DNA from: Brevibacillus sp051967035
GTDB lineage: Bacteria > Bacillota > Bacilli > Brevibacillales > Brevibacillaceae
Length of the DNA stretch: 64,000 nucleotides
Direction: 5' to 3'
Assembly (NCBI RefSeq): GCF_051967035.1
Contig: NZ_JBQCKK010000011.1
Location: forward strand, 1 to 64,000
The notes under the pieces are model-generated. The model saw nothing but the letters and a program-made list of their open reading frames with translations. It ran no database searches and had not been told where the DNA came from. Positions 32,815 to 40,878 of the stretch are shown one piece after another (position 1 is the first letter of the stretch; every line of letters begins with the position of its first letter). A program made the translations under genes and the position numbers.

Positions 32815-33207
32815 TCACCCCCAGAAAAGGGCCAGAAGCCCCAAAGCGGCGATAGCGGTCATGAGCAGAGGCAAAATCACGGGTGGGCCGACGAGGAAAT
32901 TTTGCGATTGCGAAAAACCCCCTACCCGCTGTTTGACTCCGGCAGCATGCAAGTATGCCCCGTACACGCCGCCGCCCATCCCGACGACCATCATCACAGC
33001 AAATACCCACCGCAGCCACCCCGCATTTACAAACGATAAAACAACAGCCGTCACCGCAAAAACAGGCAGCTCAATGACAGGCACCCACATGGCCCAATGC
33101 CGAAAGTTTTGCCTGGAATGAAAAAGGGTGACCTGCACGGCAATCAAGACAAACGCCAGTCCCGTAAACAAAATGAGCACACGCTCTATCGGCCAGCCCT
33201 GCCACAT
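32815..33207 (-). CDS. Four-helix membrane protein of the GMC operon
   Basis: 130 residues with four transmembrane helices (about 8-28, 42-62, 66-86, 108-128). No family is recognised. A short loop with H-S-R-Q-N-F-R-H and a single H in YGAYLHAAG leave room for a haem or quinone site, but that is speculation. It is the first gene of the three-gene unit, with AAGGAGG 8 bases before ATG 33207, so it may anchor the oxidoreductase to the membrane. Confidence 0.75.
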   Translation of the reverse strand: MWQGWPIERVLILFTGLAFVLIAVQVTLFHSRQNFRHWAMWVPVIELPVFAVTAVVLSFVNAGWLRWVFAVMMVVGMGGGVYGAYLHAAGVKQRVGGFSQSQNFLVGPPVILPLLMTAIAALGLLALFWG

Positions 33208-33280
33208 GGAAACATCCTCCTTTTTCTGTACGTTGCGCCTATTTTTCCCCTGGCGTCTGCTCTCCTATTCCAGCAAAAAG

Positions 33281-33317
33281 AAAAAGCCTGCTGATTCGTT
33301 GCATCAGCAAGCTTTTG
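33281..33317 (-). terminator. Terminator of the first pstB gene
   Basis: On the minus strand AAAGCTTGCTGAT-GCAACGA-ATCAGCAGGCTTT (one mismatch) followed by TT and C, with more Ts. It begins about 30 bp past the stop codon. Confidence 0.85.
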
Positions 33318-33350
33318 TTACGGTATCTACTTTTTTGGCAAATACGCTTG

Positions 33351-34103
33351 TTAGCCGAAACGGCCCGTAATGTAGTCTTCCGTCCGTTTATCGCGGGGAT
33401 TTTGGAAAATCGTTGGCGTCTGGTCAAACTCGACAAGCTCTCCGTTGAGGAAAAACGCGGTTTTGTCGGAGATGCGTGCCGCCTGCTGCATGTTGTGCGT
33501 GACGATGACAATCGTATACGATTCTTTCAACTCTTCCAGAAGCTCCTCGATTTTGGCCGTCGAGATCGGGTCCAGGGCAGATGTCGGCTCATCCATCAAA
33601 ATTACCTGCGGTTGAACCGCCAGCGCCCGGGCGATACAGAGCCGTTGCTGCTGCCCGCCGGACAGGCCGGTTGCCGGCTTTTTCAACACGTCCTTGACCT
33701 CGTCCCACAATGCTGCTGCCTTGAGGCTTGTCTCCACGATCTCGTCGAGCTTGTGGCGATCCGTCAGGCCGTGGAGTTTCGGGCCGTAGGCCACATTGTC
33801 GTAGATGCTTTTCGGGAACGGATTCGGGTGTTGAAACACCATTCCGATATTTTTGCGCAAGCGCTCGACTTCCACACCGGGACTGTAAATGTCTTCCCCA
33901 AACACTTTGACCTCACCGGTAATTTTGGTGTTGGGCACCGAGTCGTTCATCCGGTTCAGCGTTCGCAAAAACGTCGACTTCCCACAACCGGACGGTCCGA
34001 TCAGCGCGGTAATGGAATTCGGCTCGACATCGAGATTTATATGGAAGAGGGCTTGTTTGTTCCCGTAGAAAAGATTTAACTCTCTCACCGAAATAACACT
34101 CAT
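33351..34103 (-). CDS. pstB: Phosphate ABC transporter ATPase PstB (copy 1)
   Basis: The ATP-hydrolysing subunit of the high-affinity phosphate importer. Walker A is GPSGCGKSTFLRTLNRMND, the signature LSGGQQQRLCIARAL, and Walker B VILMDEPTSALDPIS. The C-terminus ends EDYITGRFG as in PstB. 250 residues. ATG 34103 has GAAGGA close by. It stands alone 4 kb from the pstSCAB operon, but its promoter carries PhoP-like repeats matching those at pstS. The B. subtilis operon has two adjacent pstB genes (pstBA, pstBB); here they are separated. Confidence 0.96.
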   Translation of the reverse strand: MSVISVRELNLFYGNKQALFHINLDVEPNSITALIGPSGCGKSTFLRTLNRMNDSVPNTKITGEVKVFGEDIYSPGVEVERLRKNIGMVFQHPNPFPKSIYDNVAYGPKLHGLTDRHKLDEIVETSLKAAALWDEVKDVLKKPATGLSGGQQQRLCIARALAVQPQVILMDEPTSALDPISTAKIEELLEELKESYTIVIVTHNMQQAARISDKTAFFLNGELVEFDQTPTIFQNPRDKRTEDYITGRFG

Positions 34104-34147
34104 GCTTCCTTCGCTCCTTCGCGGCTGTCGCATCTGCTTTCCCGACT

Positions 34148-34201
34148 ACTGTAGCACGACAATGTTATGGTTTGGTGTGGGGATTATTAAGTTTCCTTAA
34201 A
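34148..34201 (-). promoter_or_regulatory. PhoP-like operator and promoter of pstB copy 1
   Basis: On the minus strand four hexamers are spaced exactly 11 bp: TTTAAG (34196-34201), TTAATA (34185-34190), CACACC (34174-34179) and ATAACA (34163-34168). They are followed by -10 TACAGT (34148-34153), 9 bases from the last hexamer. Spacing and arrangement equal those upstream of pstS. Confidence 0.6.
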
Positions 34202-34313
34202 GTTTTAACGCCAGGTAAAGTTATGGTAAATGTTTCTTGCAAACCATGTACGCTCCCCATGGCAGCCCCTACAATAAAGCTGAACGTTTTGTCGAATAAG
34301 GAGAGAGCCTGTC

Positions 34314-36341
34314 ATGCCGAGAAAACTACGAACAAGAGGTACCACGTCGTTTCCGTACCGTTCGATCTTCACCCGATTGTTTTTCGGGATTTTGACCATG
34401 GTAGTCAGCATGATGGCTATCGCTGCCTTTTTTATCAGTTATCAATCCGAGAGCATGCTCAACGAAAAAACAAAGCAGCAGCTCCACGACGCATCCGATG
34501 CCGCCTTGCAGGAAGTCAACAGCCGGGTACAGTCCATCATCACCGCCCTGTCCTCCTATGCTTCCACCTATAAAAACAGCAAAGTCACGAACAGCCAAAG
34601 CTTCGGCATCTTTACCGACATGGTAAACAACAATCCAACCATTTCCGAAATCCAGGTCGTGACAGCAGACGGGCGCTATTTGACCTTTCCCGGCTCACCG
34701 CTGGACAGCTCCTACGATCCGCGAACAGCCGACTGGTACAAAGGCGCCTGGGACAAGCCAAACGCATTCGTCTCCGACGTCTTTCAGTTTTCCGCCACGG
34801 AGTTTCCCAAGATCGCGGTCTCCATGGCTTTGCGCAACGAGGAGGAGGAGCCTGTCGGCGTCGTCGTCGCCTTCGTCTCCGTGCCAAAGCTCAGTGAGTC
34901 GATCGGGCAAATCAAGCTGGGGCAAACCGGATACGCCATGATTGTCGACCGGCAGGGAAAGCTGCTCGCTCACCCGGATAAAGCCTACGCCTTGCAGCGG
35001 CCCCTCCTGACCGAGCTGCCTGTCGTCGCCCATGTCATTGCGGGCCATTCCGGCTTTGAATCGTTTCCGATCAACGGCGTGGACGCCTTTGCCGCCTATA
35101 AATTCGACCCGGCGCTCCAATGGGGCATGATCGTCGTGCAGTCCGTATCCGAGGTCAAGCAGGAGGTGCGCCGCCTGCAATGGACGATACTCGCAGTCTC
35201 CCTCGTCGGATTAGGCTCGTTGGCATTGCTGCTCTACTTGTACGTCCGCAAGATTATCAAGCCCGTCAAAGAGGTGCAGCAAAAAATGACGGCGTTCAGC
35301 GAAGGCGACCTGTTTCAGACGATGCACGTCCAGACCAACGACGAAATCCGTCAGCTCGCCGACAGCTTCAATCGGATGAGCGGGCAAATCCGCACCATCA
35401 TCGGCAAAATCCAGCACGTCATCGCCGATGTCAAACAGGTGGCCACGCATGTGGGCCAAGGCTCGCGCCACTCTCACGCCATGCAGACAGAGGTCGTCTC
35501 CGTCACCGAGCGGCTGGCGCAGGAAATGGACAAGCAGCAGGTGCAAATCGACGACATTCACGCCACGATGGCGGGCATCACGGAAGAAATGTCACGGATT
35601 GCGCAATCCATGGAAACGGCGGTTCAGCAAAACGCAAAGTCGCGCGAGCAGAGCGCCAAAGCCGCCACCTCCATCGACTTGCTGAAAGAGAACATGCAAA
35701 AAATCTCGGCAGACATGAAAGCCTCCCTCCAGGCGATGGGCTCGATGCGCGAGAGCATGGACGATATCCGCGAAATTCTCGAGTGGATCTCCTCCATCTC
35801 CCAGCGCACGAAGCTGCTGTCCTTCAACGCCCGCATCGAAGCATCACGAGCCGGTCAGGCCGGGCTCGGCTTCGGAATCGTCGCAGACGAAATTCGCCTT
35901 CTGTCCGAGCAGACAGAAGAAGCGACAGCCCGTATTCAGCAGGTCATCGCTTCAGGAGAAAATCGGATGGAGCACGTAGCGGCCTGTCTGGAAACGACGG
36001 ATCATGCCACCGTCAACGGCATTCAGACGCTGCATCAGGCAACGGATAGTTTCCAGCAAACCTTTGCCATCAGCGAGACGCTCACCGCGCAGTTTGAAAC
36101 GATCAGACAGCTGGCCGAATCCATCGCGAGCCAAAGCCAGATCATCTCCCGGCGCGTGGACAGCCTGGCGGAATCCGCCCAGGAAGTCGTCTCGGGCACA
36201 CAGCAAGCGGTCGCGGCCAACCAGGAAAGCCTCTCCCTCTCGGAGCAGTTCCTGCACGATTCCGAGCGTCTCACGGGCATCGTGGAAGATTTGGAGCAGG
36301 AAATCCGCTTTTTCCGGGCAGTAGAAAAGCCTTCTGCGTAG
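34314..36341 (+). CDS. Methyl-accepting chemotaxis protein
   Basis: 675 residues. A transmembrane helix near 20-40 and an extracellular dCache-type sensor (about 45-290; DWYKGAWDKPNAFVSDVFQFSATEFPKIAVSMAL, GYAMIVDRQGKLLAHPD) are followed by a second transmembrane helix (about 293-313) and a HAMP domain (VRKIIKPVKEVQQKMTAFSEGD). The cytoplasmic signalling domain is last. Its hairpin tip reads ISQRTKLLSFNARIEASRAGQAGLGFGIVADEIRLLSEQT, recognisable but divergent from the usual QTNLLALNAAIEAARAGE. It diverges from pstB copy 1. ATG 34314 follows AAGGAG. The ligand is not known. Confidence 0.93.
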   Translation: MPRKLRTRGTTSFPYRSIFTRLFFGILTMVVSMMAIAAFFISYQSESMLNEKTKQQLHDASDAALQEVNSRVQSIITALSSYASTYKNSKVTNSQSFGIFTDMVNNNPTISEIQVVTADGRYLTFPGSPLDSSYDPRTADWYKGAWDKPNAFVSDVFQFSATEFPKIAVSMALRNEEEEPVGVVVAFVSVPKLSESIGQIKLGQTGYAMIVDRQGKLLAHPDKAYALQRPLLTELPVVAHVIAGHSGFESFPINGVDAFAAYKFDPALQWGMIVVQSVSEVKQEVRRLQWTILAVSLVGLGSLALLLYLYVRKIIKPVKEVQQKMTAFSEGDLFQTMHVQTNDEIRQLADSFNRMSGQIRTIIGKIQHVIADVKQVATHVGQGSRHSHAMQTEVVSVTERLAQEMDKQQVQIDDIHATMAGITEEMSRIAQSMETAVQQNAKSREQSAKAATSIDLLKENMQKISADMKASLQAMGSMRESMDDIREILEWISSISQRTKLLSFNARIEASRAGQAGLGFGIVADEIRLLSEQTEEATARIQQVIASGENRMEHVAACLETTDHATVNGIQTLHQATDSFQQTFAISETLTAQFETIRQLAESIASQSQIISRRVDSLAESAQEVVSGTQQAVAANQESLSLSEQFLHDSERLTGIVEDLEQEIRFFRAVEKPSA

Positions 36342-36344
36342 AAG

Positions 36345-36490
36345 GTACAGATTGTTGAGTAATCTCATGCACTATGGACACCAGTTCCTGTTCCTTCATG
36401 TTGCGTAATCCACGCAAACAGAAATAAGATACCGATAGAGCTGTTTAGCATCTATGAAGCTTCGTTCAATATTTTTTACACAGTTTCTTG
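36345..36490 (-). pseudogene. Decayed IS1182-family transposase remnant
   Basis: On the minus strand one frame reads KNIERSFIDAKQLY, then after a frameshift another frame continues YFCLRGLRNMKEQELVSIV. Together these match the conserved C-terminal ERSFADAKxLHGxRYxRxRGLxKVKEQxLL of IS1182-type transposases (from memory). The preceding bases can be read as a C-x(n)-C patch, as in that family. Only the C-terminal end survives, with the frameshift and stops; no intact terminal repeats were found. Confidence 0.65.
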
Positions 36491-36649
36491 CTAGCCTGTG
36501 AACACTCCGTTTGCAGCAGACAAAACAAATGGGAAGAAATCGCGAGTCTGCCCGCTTTCATCGCAAAGTCTATGCCATTCGTTTTTCTCTTTTTTGCCCC
36601 AACGAAAAACGTCAAAAAGAAAATCCAGAAAACAAGAGCTTACTTTATT

Positions 36650-36681
36650 GGTCCTCCCTTCTTGGATAAAAAGGGAGGACC
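36650..36681. repeat. Perfect 11-bp stem-loop without a T tract
   Basis: GGTCCTCCCTT (36650-36660) and AAGGGAGGACC (36671-36681) flank a 10-base loop. Neither strand has a run of Ts after the stem, so it is not a classical terminator. It follows the 93-residue gene by 35 bp, between that gene and the transposase remnant. Confidence 0.7.
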
Positions 36682-36715
36682 ACCCCAAAAACTAAAAATC
36701 AACTTTTCCATGTGA

Positions 36716-36997
36716 TTAGTTTTGTCTAACGTATCCACCGTACGTTACTAACCACCAGCCACCACCAGCATCTATCGCACTTGTGAAACGCAGAATCCCT
36801 TGATACCCCTCTCCATCTGCGTAGTTAATTTCTTCTGGATAAACACCGAAATATTTTTCAGTCACGGTAATATATTTATAAGCATGGGGTTGAATAATGA
36901 CATCACCATATGTTGCATTACTGATAGCAAGAGCACTAGGAATTGCTCCAAACAAGGCTAGGATAAAAAGAATACCTGAAATTACCTTCATATTCAT
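36716..36997 (-). CDS. Small secreted protein, co-translated with hydrolase-like protein
   Basis: 93 residues with a signal peptide (1-24, ending SALA) and a short mature part rich in aromatic and Gly residues (KYITVTEKYFGVYPEEINY, GGGWWLVTYGGY). I do not recognise the family. AGGTGATTTCTGATT precedes ATG 36997, so the ribosome-binding site lies in the end of the upstream gene and the two are coupled (2 bp apart). DNA is visibly AT-rich compared with the flanking pst genes. Role unknown; a partner or inhibitor of the upstream protein is possible. Confidence 0.75.
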   Translation of the reverse strand: MNMKVISGILFILALFGAIPSALAISNATYGDVIIQPHAYKYITVTEKYFGVYPEEINYADGEGYQGILRFTSAIDAGGGWWLVTYGGYVRQN

Positions 36998-36999
36998 AA

Positions 37000-37608
37000 T
37001 CAGAAATCACCTACTTCTGCAACAATTCTTACACCGTCGCTATCATCAAGATCATAAGGTAAGGATACTAAAAAGCGTGAACCACCAATAGTTAACCTGG
37101 ATGTTTTCAGTTCGACATCAGCGCCATAGTAAAAGGCATTCCACACCAATTTGGAACAATAAGTTGATGTCTCATAATCATATAAATCATCAATTTCATA
37201 ATCTACATGTTCAAAATCATCTACATATGCTTCTGCCCATTCTGCTGCGTCTCTAGCATCTGCTGAACTATAATAGCGAACTATTCTGACACCTCTATCA
37301 CCGCCTGTACGTTCATTGAAAAATTTTTTTAATGAGTTTAACTGAGGATGGTAGCCATAGCCAAGAATTTCAGCTACTGTTTCAGTATCTGTCACAATGG
37401 CTGCATGACCAGTAAAACTCGGGCTAGAGTTTTTATCAGAAATAAGAATATCTCCTATTTTAATTTTAATGTTAGTACCAGGATAAGTAGGGTCATCCGT
37501 AGCCATGGGAGTAACAATATCTGTTTTTTTGACAGCAGATGCATTTCCTGAGAAAATCAATGTCAAAGCCGACAAAATCCCTAAAGTTGTAGAAAAAAAT
37601 TTTTTCAA
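37000..37608 (-). CDS. Secreted permuted NlpC/P60-like cysteine hydrolase (YiiX-like)
   Basis: 202 residues. Signal peptide 1-25 (ending ASA). KIGDILIS ... FTGHAAIV (His 68) and TYCSKLVWNAFYYG (Cys 151) give the Cys-His pattern of circularly permuted papain-fold YiiX/YebB enzymes, in which the His motif precedes the Cys. Members hydrolyse amide or thioester bonds; substrates are mostly unknown. TTG 37608 (MKKFFSTT) is preferred, with AGGAG 8 bases upstream; a GTG nine bases earlier overlaps that site. It is the first gene of an AT-rich two-gene unit. Confidence 0.8.
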   Translation of the reverse strand: MKKFFSTTLGILSALTLIFSGNASAVKKTDIVTPMATDDPTYPGTNIKIKIGDILISDKNSSPSFTGHAAIVTDTETVAEILGYGYHPQLNSLKKFFNERTGGDRGVRIVRYYSSADARDAAEWAEAYVDDFEHVDYEIDDLYDYETSTYCSKLVWNAFYYGADVELKTSRLTIGGSRFLVSLPYDLDDSDGVRIVAEVGDF

Positions 37609-37697
37609 AACGATCACTCCTAATGGTAATATTTACATATTCATTAATATATTAACTTTTCAGTTATAATTTGTAAATGGAAAGGTGTTGGAAAATT

Positions 37698-38024
37698 ATG
37701 AAGAAATTCTTTTTAGTCGCCATTGTCATTCTATTAGCCAGCCCGATAGTCTTCTACTTTGAATGGATCGTAGGCGGATACCCGTGGGTGAAGAATGAAA
37801 TGGAGATGGACATACGGGATCATCTAGCTTCCAGAGGATACAAGCCAGAAAATGTGAAAGATATACAAGTTCTCTATAATCGAAAACTGGGGAATTATAC
37901 CGCGAAAGTCGTCTTTCGTGGGGAAGAAGACAATATATATTATTACGGTTATATTCATGGGAAGATCACGCAAAGAGGGCTTACCTCTTCAGATCGAAAA
38001 CATGCACGGCATCTTGAAAATTAG
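37698..38024 (+). CDS. DUF3139-like membrane-anchored protein
   Basis: 108 residues. An N-terminal transmembrane segment (MKKFFLVAIVILLASPIVFYF) is followed by a soluble part whose pattern (IRDHLASRGYKPENVKDIQVLYNRKLGNYTAKVVFRGEEDNIYYY) fits the DUF3139 family of Bacillales. ATG 37698 is used; AAAGGTG lies 10 bases upstream, and an alternative TTG is at 37686. A TATAAT (37665-37670) precedes it, divergent from the hydrolase gene. Function unknown. Confidence 0.75.
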   Translation: MKKFFLVAIVILLASPIVFYFEWIVGGYPWVKNEMEMDIRDHLASRGYKPENVKDIQVLYNRKLGNYTAKVVFRGEEDNIYYYGYIHGKITQRGLTSSDRKHARHLEN

Positions 38025-38100
38025 CAAGCGCAAAAGGATCCCAAACGGATAAAGGTCTACGCCCTCTAAAGCCCCCCATTCCAGGCTGCATTGCCCCATG

Positions 38101-38144
38101 CAAAAAGCCCTCCGCTCCGCGCCAGGCGAAGGGAAGGCTTTTTG
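38101..38144 (-). terminator. pstSCAB operon terminator
   Basis: On the minus strand AAAAAGCCTTCC ... GGAGGGCTTTTT, an imperfect long stem followed by G and no long extra T run beyond the stem's own Ts. It starts 7 bp past the stop codon of pstB copy 2. Confidence 0.8.
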
Positions 38145-38150
38145 TGCGGT

Positions 38151-38924
38151 TCAGCCAAAACGGCCGCTAATATACGCTTCGGTCTTGTCGTTTTCCGGCG
38201 AGGTGAAAATTTTTGCGGTCTCGTCCATCTCGATCAGTTCCCCGAGTAAAAAGAATGCCGTTTTGTCCGAGATGCGGGCCGCCTGGTGCAGATTGTGCGT
38301 CACGATCACGATCGTGTACTCTTCCTTCAGTTGCGTGACCAGCTCTTCAATTTTCATCGTCGAGATCGGGTCGAGCGCGGAAGCCGGCTCATCCAGCAGC
38401 AAAATCGTCGGCTGCATGGCAATGGCGCGAGCGATGCACAGGCGCTGCTGCTGTCCCCCTGACAAGGAGAGCGCAGAGTCGCGCAGACGGTCTTTGACCT
38501 CGTCCCACAACGCCGCTTTGCGCAGGCTCGTCTCGACCAGCTCATCCAGCTCGCGGCGATCGGTTATTCCGTGAAAGCGCGGAGCGAAGGCGATATTTTC
38601 ATAGATCGACTTAAAAAACGGATTTGCGCGTTGAAACACCATGCCGACGACCTGACGCAGGCTCTCGATGTTGACCTGCTGGCTGTTGATGTCGATGCCG
38701 TCGACGACGATGGAGCCTGTCACGCGGCAGGACGGCACGAGATCGTTCATCCGGTTCAGGCTCCGCAAAAGCGTTGATTTTCCACAGCCGGACGGCCCGA
38801 TAAAGGCTGTCACCGAGTTGCGCTCAATGTCCATTGATATGTTTTTGACCGCTTGCTTTTCCCCGTAGTAAACCGAGACATTGTTTGTCCGAATAATCGT
38901 ATCCTGCATGGTGAGTACCGACAT
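38151..38924 (-). CDS. pstB: Phosphate ABC transporter ATPase PstB (copy 2)
   Basis: 257 residues: Walker A GPSGCGKSTLLRSLNRMND, signature LSGGQQQRLCIARAI and ILLLDEPASALDPIS, ending EAYISGRFG. It is the last gene of the pstS-C-A-B operon, 16 bp after pstA. A Ser/Ala difference in Walker B (DEPAS rather than DEPTS) distinguishes it from copy 1. ATG 38924 follows AGAGG by 8 bases. No phoU gene follows. Confidence 0.97.
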   Translation of the reverse strand: MSVLTMQDTIIRTNNVSVYYGEKQAVKNISMDIERNSVTAFIGPSGCGKSTLLRSLNRMNDLVPSCRVTGSIVVDGIDINSQQVNIESLRQVVGMVFQRANPFFKSIYENIAFAPRFHGITDRRELDELVETSLRKAALWDEVKDRLRDSALSLSGGQQQRLCIARAIAMQPTILLLDEPASALDPISTMKIEELVTQLKEEYTIVIVTHNLHQAARISDKTAFFLLGELIEMDETAKIFTSPENDKTEAYISGRFG

Positions 38925-38939
38925 CGCTATCACCTCTCC

Positions 38940-39830
38940 TTAGTTGGAACCTGACGTCATCTTTTTGTACACCCACGTCCCGAACCAGCGGGCCGAAACG
39001 TTAAAGAGCAGCACGGCAATAATCAGCACAGCCGCGGCGCCATCCGCCACATCGCGGGCATCCGGCGTCAGCCCTTCGCTGTTTACCTTCCAGATATGCA
39101 CGGCCAGCGTCTCGGCCGGACGGAACGGGTTCAGCGGCGAGGTCGGACTGTTCAGGGAGAGATCGGTAAAGTTCAGGTTCGGCGAAGACATCCCTGCGGT
39201 AAACAGCAAGGCAGCCGCTTCCCCGAAGACACGCCCGGAAGCGAGAATCGCCCCGGTAATGATCCCGGGCAATGCTGCCGGGAGGATGACGGAGACAATC
39301 GTCCGCCACTTGGTGATGCCAAGCGCCAGGCTCGCTTCTTTTTGACTGCGCGGCACGTTGCGCAGCGCATCCTCTGTCACGCGCACGAGCAGCGGCAGGT
39401 TGAAGACGGTCAGCGCGAGCGCACCGGAGAAAAGCGTGTAGCCCCAGCCTGTCATATTGACGAAGACGAGCAAGCCGAACAACCCAACGACAATGGACGG
39501 CAAAGAAGAAAGCACTTCTATACTCATGCGGATAAACTGCGTAAACTTGTTATCCGGCGCGTATTCAGCCATATAAATTCCGGCTCCGATGCCAATCGGC
39601 AAGGCGATCAGCATGGTCAGAACCAGCAAATAAAACGAGTTGAACAGCTGCGGACCAATCCCGCCCCCTGCGTTGACGATATCTGGCGGCGAGGTCAAAA
39701 AGTCCAGGTTCAGCTTGTGCCAGCCTTGCGTCAAAATAAAACCGAGCAAGCCAATGAGCGTGCCGATAATCAAGGCGGCAATCAAAGTCAAACCGATCGT
39801 GGCCACACGGTCCATCAGTCTCGCTCTCAT
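38940..39830 (-). CDS. pstA: Phosphate ABC transporter permease PstA
   Basis: 296 residues with six membrane helices; EASLALGITKWRTIVSVILPAALPGIITGAILASGRVFGEAAALLFTAG is the EAA-type loop with the conserved ATPase contact. It pairs with PstC to form the channel. The start ATG immediately follows the pstC TAG (TAGATG). Confidence 0.97.
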   Translation of the reverse strand: MRARLMDRVATIGLTLIAALIIGTLIGLLGFILTQGWHKLNLDFLTSPPDIVNAGGGIGPQLFNSFYLLVLTMLIALPIGIGAGIYMAEYAPDNKFTQFIRMSIEVLSSLPSIVVGLFGLLVFVNMTGWGYTLFSGALALTVFNLPLLVRVTEDALRNVPRSQKEASLALGITKWRTIVSVILPAALPGIITGAILASGRVFGEAAALLFTAGMSSPNLNFTDLSLNSPTSPLNPFRPAETLAVHIWKVNSEGLTPDARDVADGAAAVLIIAVLLFNVSARWFGTWVYKKMTSGSN

Positions 39831-40778
39831 CTACTTCACCAGCCTCTTTCTGCCCAAAAAGCGCAAGATCATAATGAAGACGAACGACATCAGAAGCAAA
39901 AGAAGCGCCATGGACCAGAGCGCATTGTTGTACGGGGTTCCCTGAATGGTATTCCCCATGTTCAGCGTGATGCCGCTGGTCAGCGTACTGATCGGATCCA
40001 AGAGACTGCCCGGAAGCTTCGTGGTGTTCCCGATGACCATCTGCACGGCGAGCGCTTCGCCAAAGGCGCGGGCCATCCCCAATACAACCGCCGTCAAGCA
40101 ACCGGGGAGCGAAGAATGCAGCACCACGTTCCAGATCGTCTGCCAGCGGGTAGCTCCCAAAGCGAGAGAAGCGTTGCGCAAGTCTTGCGGCACGGCTTCA
40201 ATCGCATCTGTCGCCACGCTGGTGATCGTAGGCAAAATCATCAGGGCGAGTACGAGTCCCCCTGCCAAAAGACTGAAACCAAGTACATCGAACTGCTCGC
40301 GAATAAAAGGAACCAACAGCGTCAGACCGACATATCCGTACACGACGGATGGGATGCCGACCAAAAGCTCGATTACCGGCTTCAACACTTTTTTGCCGAA
40401 GCCCGGAAAAATTTCGGTCATGAAAATAGCCGCCCCAATGCCAAGCGGTGCCGCGATTAATGCAGCCAAAGCCGTCACCAAAAACGATCCGAGAATGAAA
40501 GGAAACACGCCATAGAGTGCAGGCTCGCCCTCCGGGTCCCATTTTGTCTGTGTTAAAAATTCGCTGATACTGACGCCGTCGACAAAAAAGGTCGACAACC
40601 CTTTGGAAGCGATAAAATACGTAATCGACACAACGACGATGACCAGCAAGACCGCACAGATCGTGACGATCGTTCGGCCCGTCAGGTTCTCTGTAAACTG
40701 ACGTTTGTTATAGGTCAACATTTTTCGCGCAATCAGCGATTGGCGATTTGTCCCTACCCCTTCAATACGATGGTTCAT
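39831..40778 (-). CDS. pstC: Phosphate ABC transporter permease PstC
   Basis: 315 residues with six helices and the EAA-type loop NASLALGATRWQTIWNVVLHSSLPGCLTAVVLGMARAFGEALAVQMVIG. ATG 40778 follows AGGAGG by 7 bases; a longer frame upstream has no such site. A stem-loop (40827-40865) between pstS and pstC may lower permease expression relative to the binding protein. Confidence 0.97.
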   Translation of the reverse strand: MNHRIEGVGTNRQSLIARKMLTYNKRQFTENLTGRTIVTICAVLLVIVVVSITYFIASKGLSTFFVDGVSISEFLTQTKWDPEGEPALYGVFPFILGSFLVTALAALIAAPLGIGAAIFMTEIFPGFGKKVLKPVIELLVGIPSVVYGYVGLTLLVPFIREQFDVLGFSLLAGGLVLALMILPTITSVATDAIEAVPQDLRNASLALGATRWQTIWNVVLHSSLPGCLTAVVLGMARAFGEALAVQMVIGNTTKLPGSLLDPISTLTSGITLNMGNTIQGTPYNNALWSMALLLLLMSFVFIMILRFLGRKRLVK

Positions 40779-40826
40779 GTTCTCCCTCCTAGAAAGAAAA
40801 CGGCTTTCGGGTGCTTGTCTGTACAA

Positions 40827-40865
40827 GCAAAATGAGGGGAAGGCCCCTCTCCCCCTCTATTTTGC
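40827..40865 (-). terminator. Stem-loop between pstS and pstC (partial terminator)
   Basis: On the minus strand GCAAAATAGAGGGG pairs with CCCCTCATTTTGC around a roughly 12-base loop. No long T tract follows, so it is more likely an attenuator or mRNA-stabilising hairpin that yields more binding protein than permease. Confidence 0.65.
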
Positions 40866-40878
40866 TGTGACCCATTGC

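Noticed and set aside
39096..40460. A 454-residue plus-strand open frame opposite pstA/pstC
   Set aside because: Shadow of two clear permease genes; the product is rich in Arg/Gln/His with no fold and no start signal.
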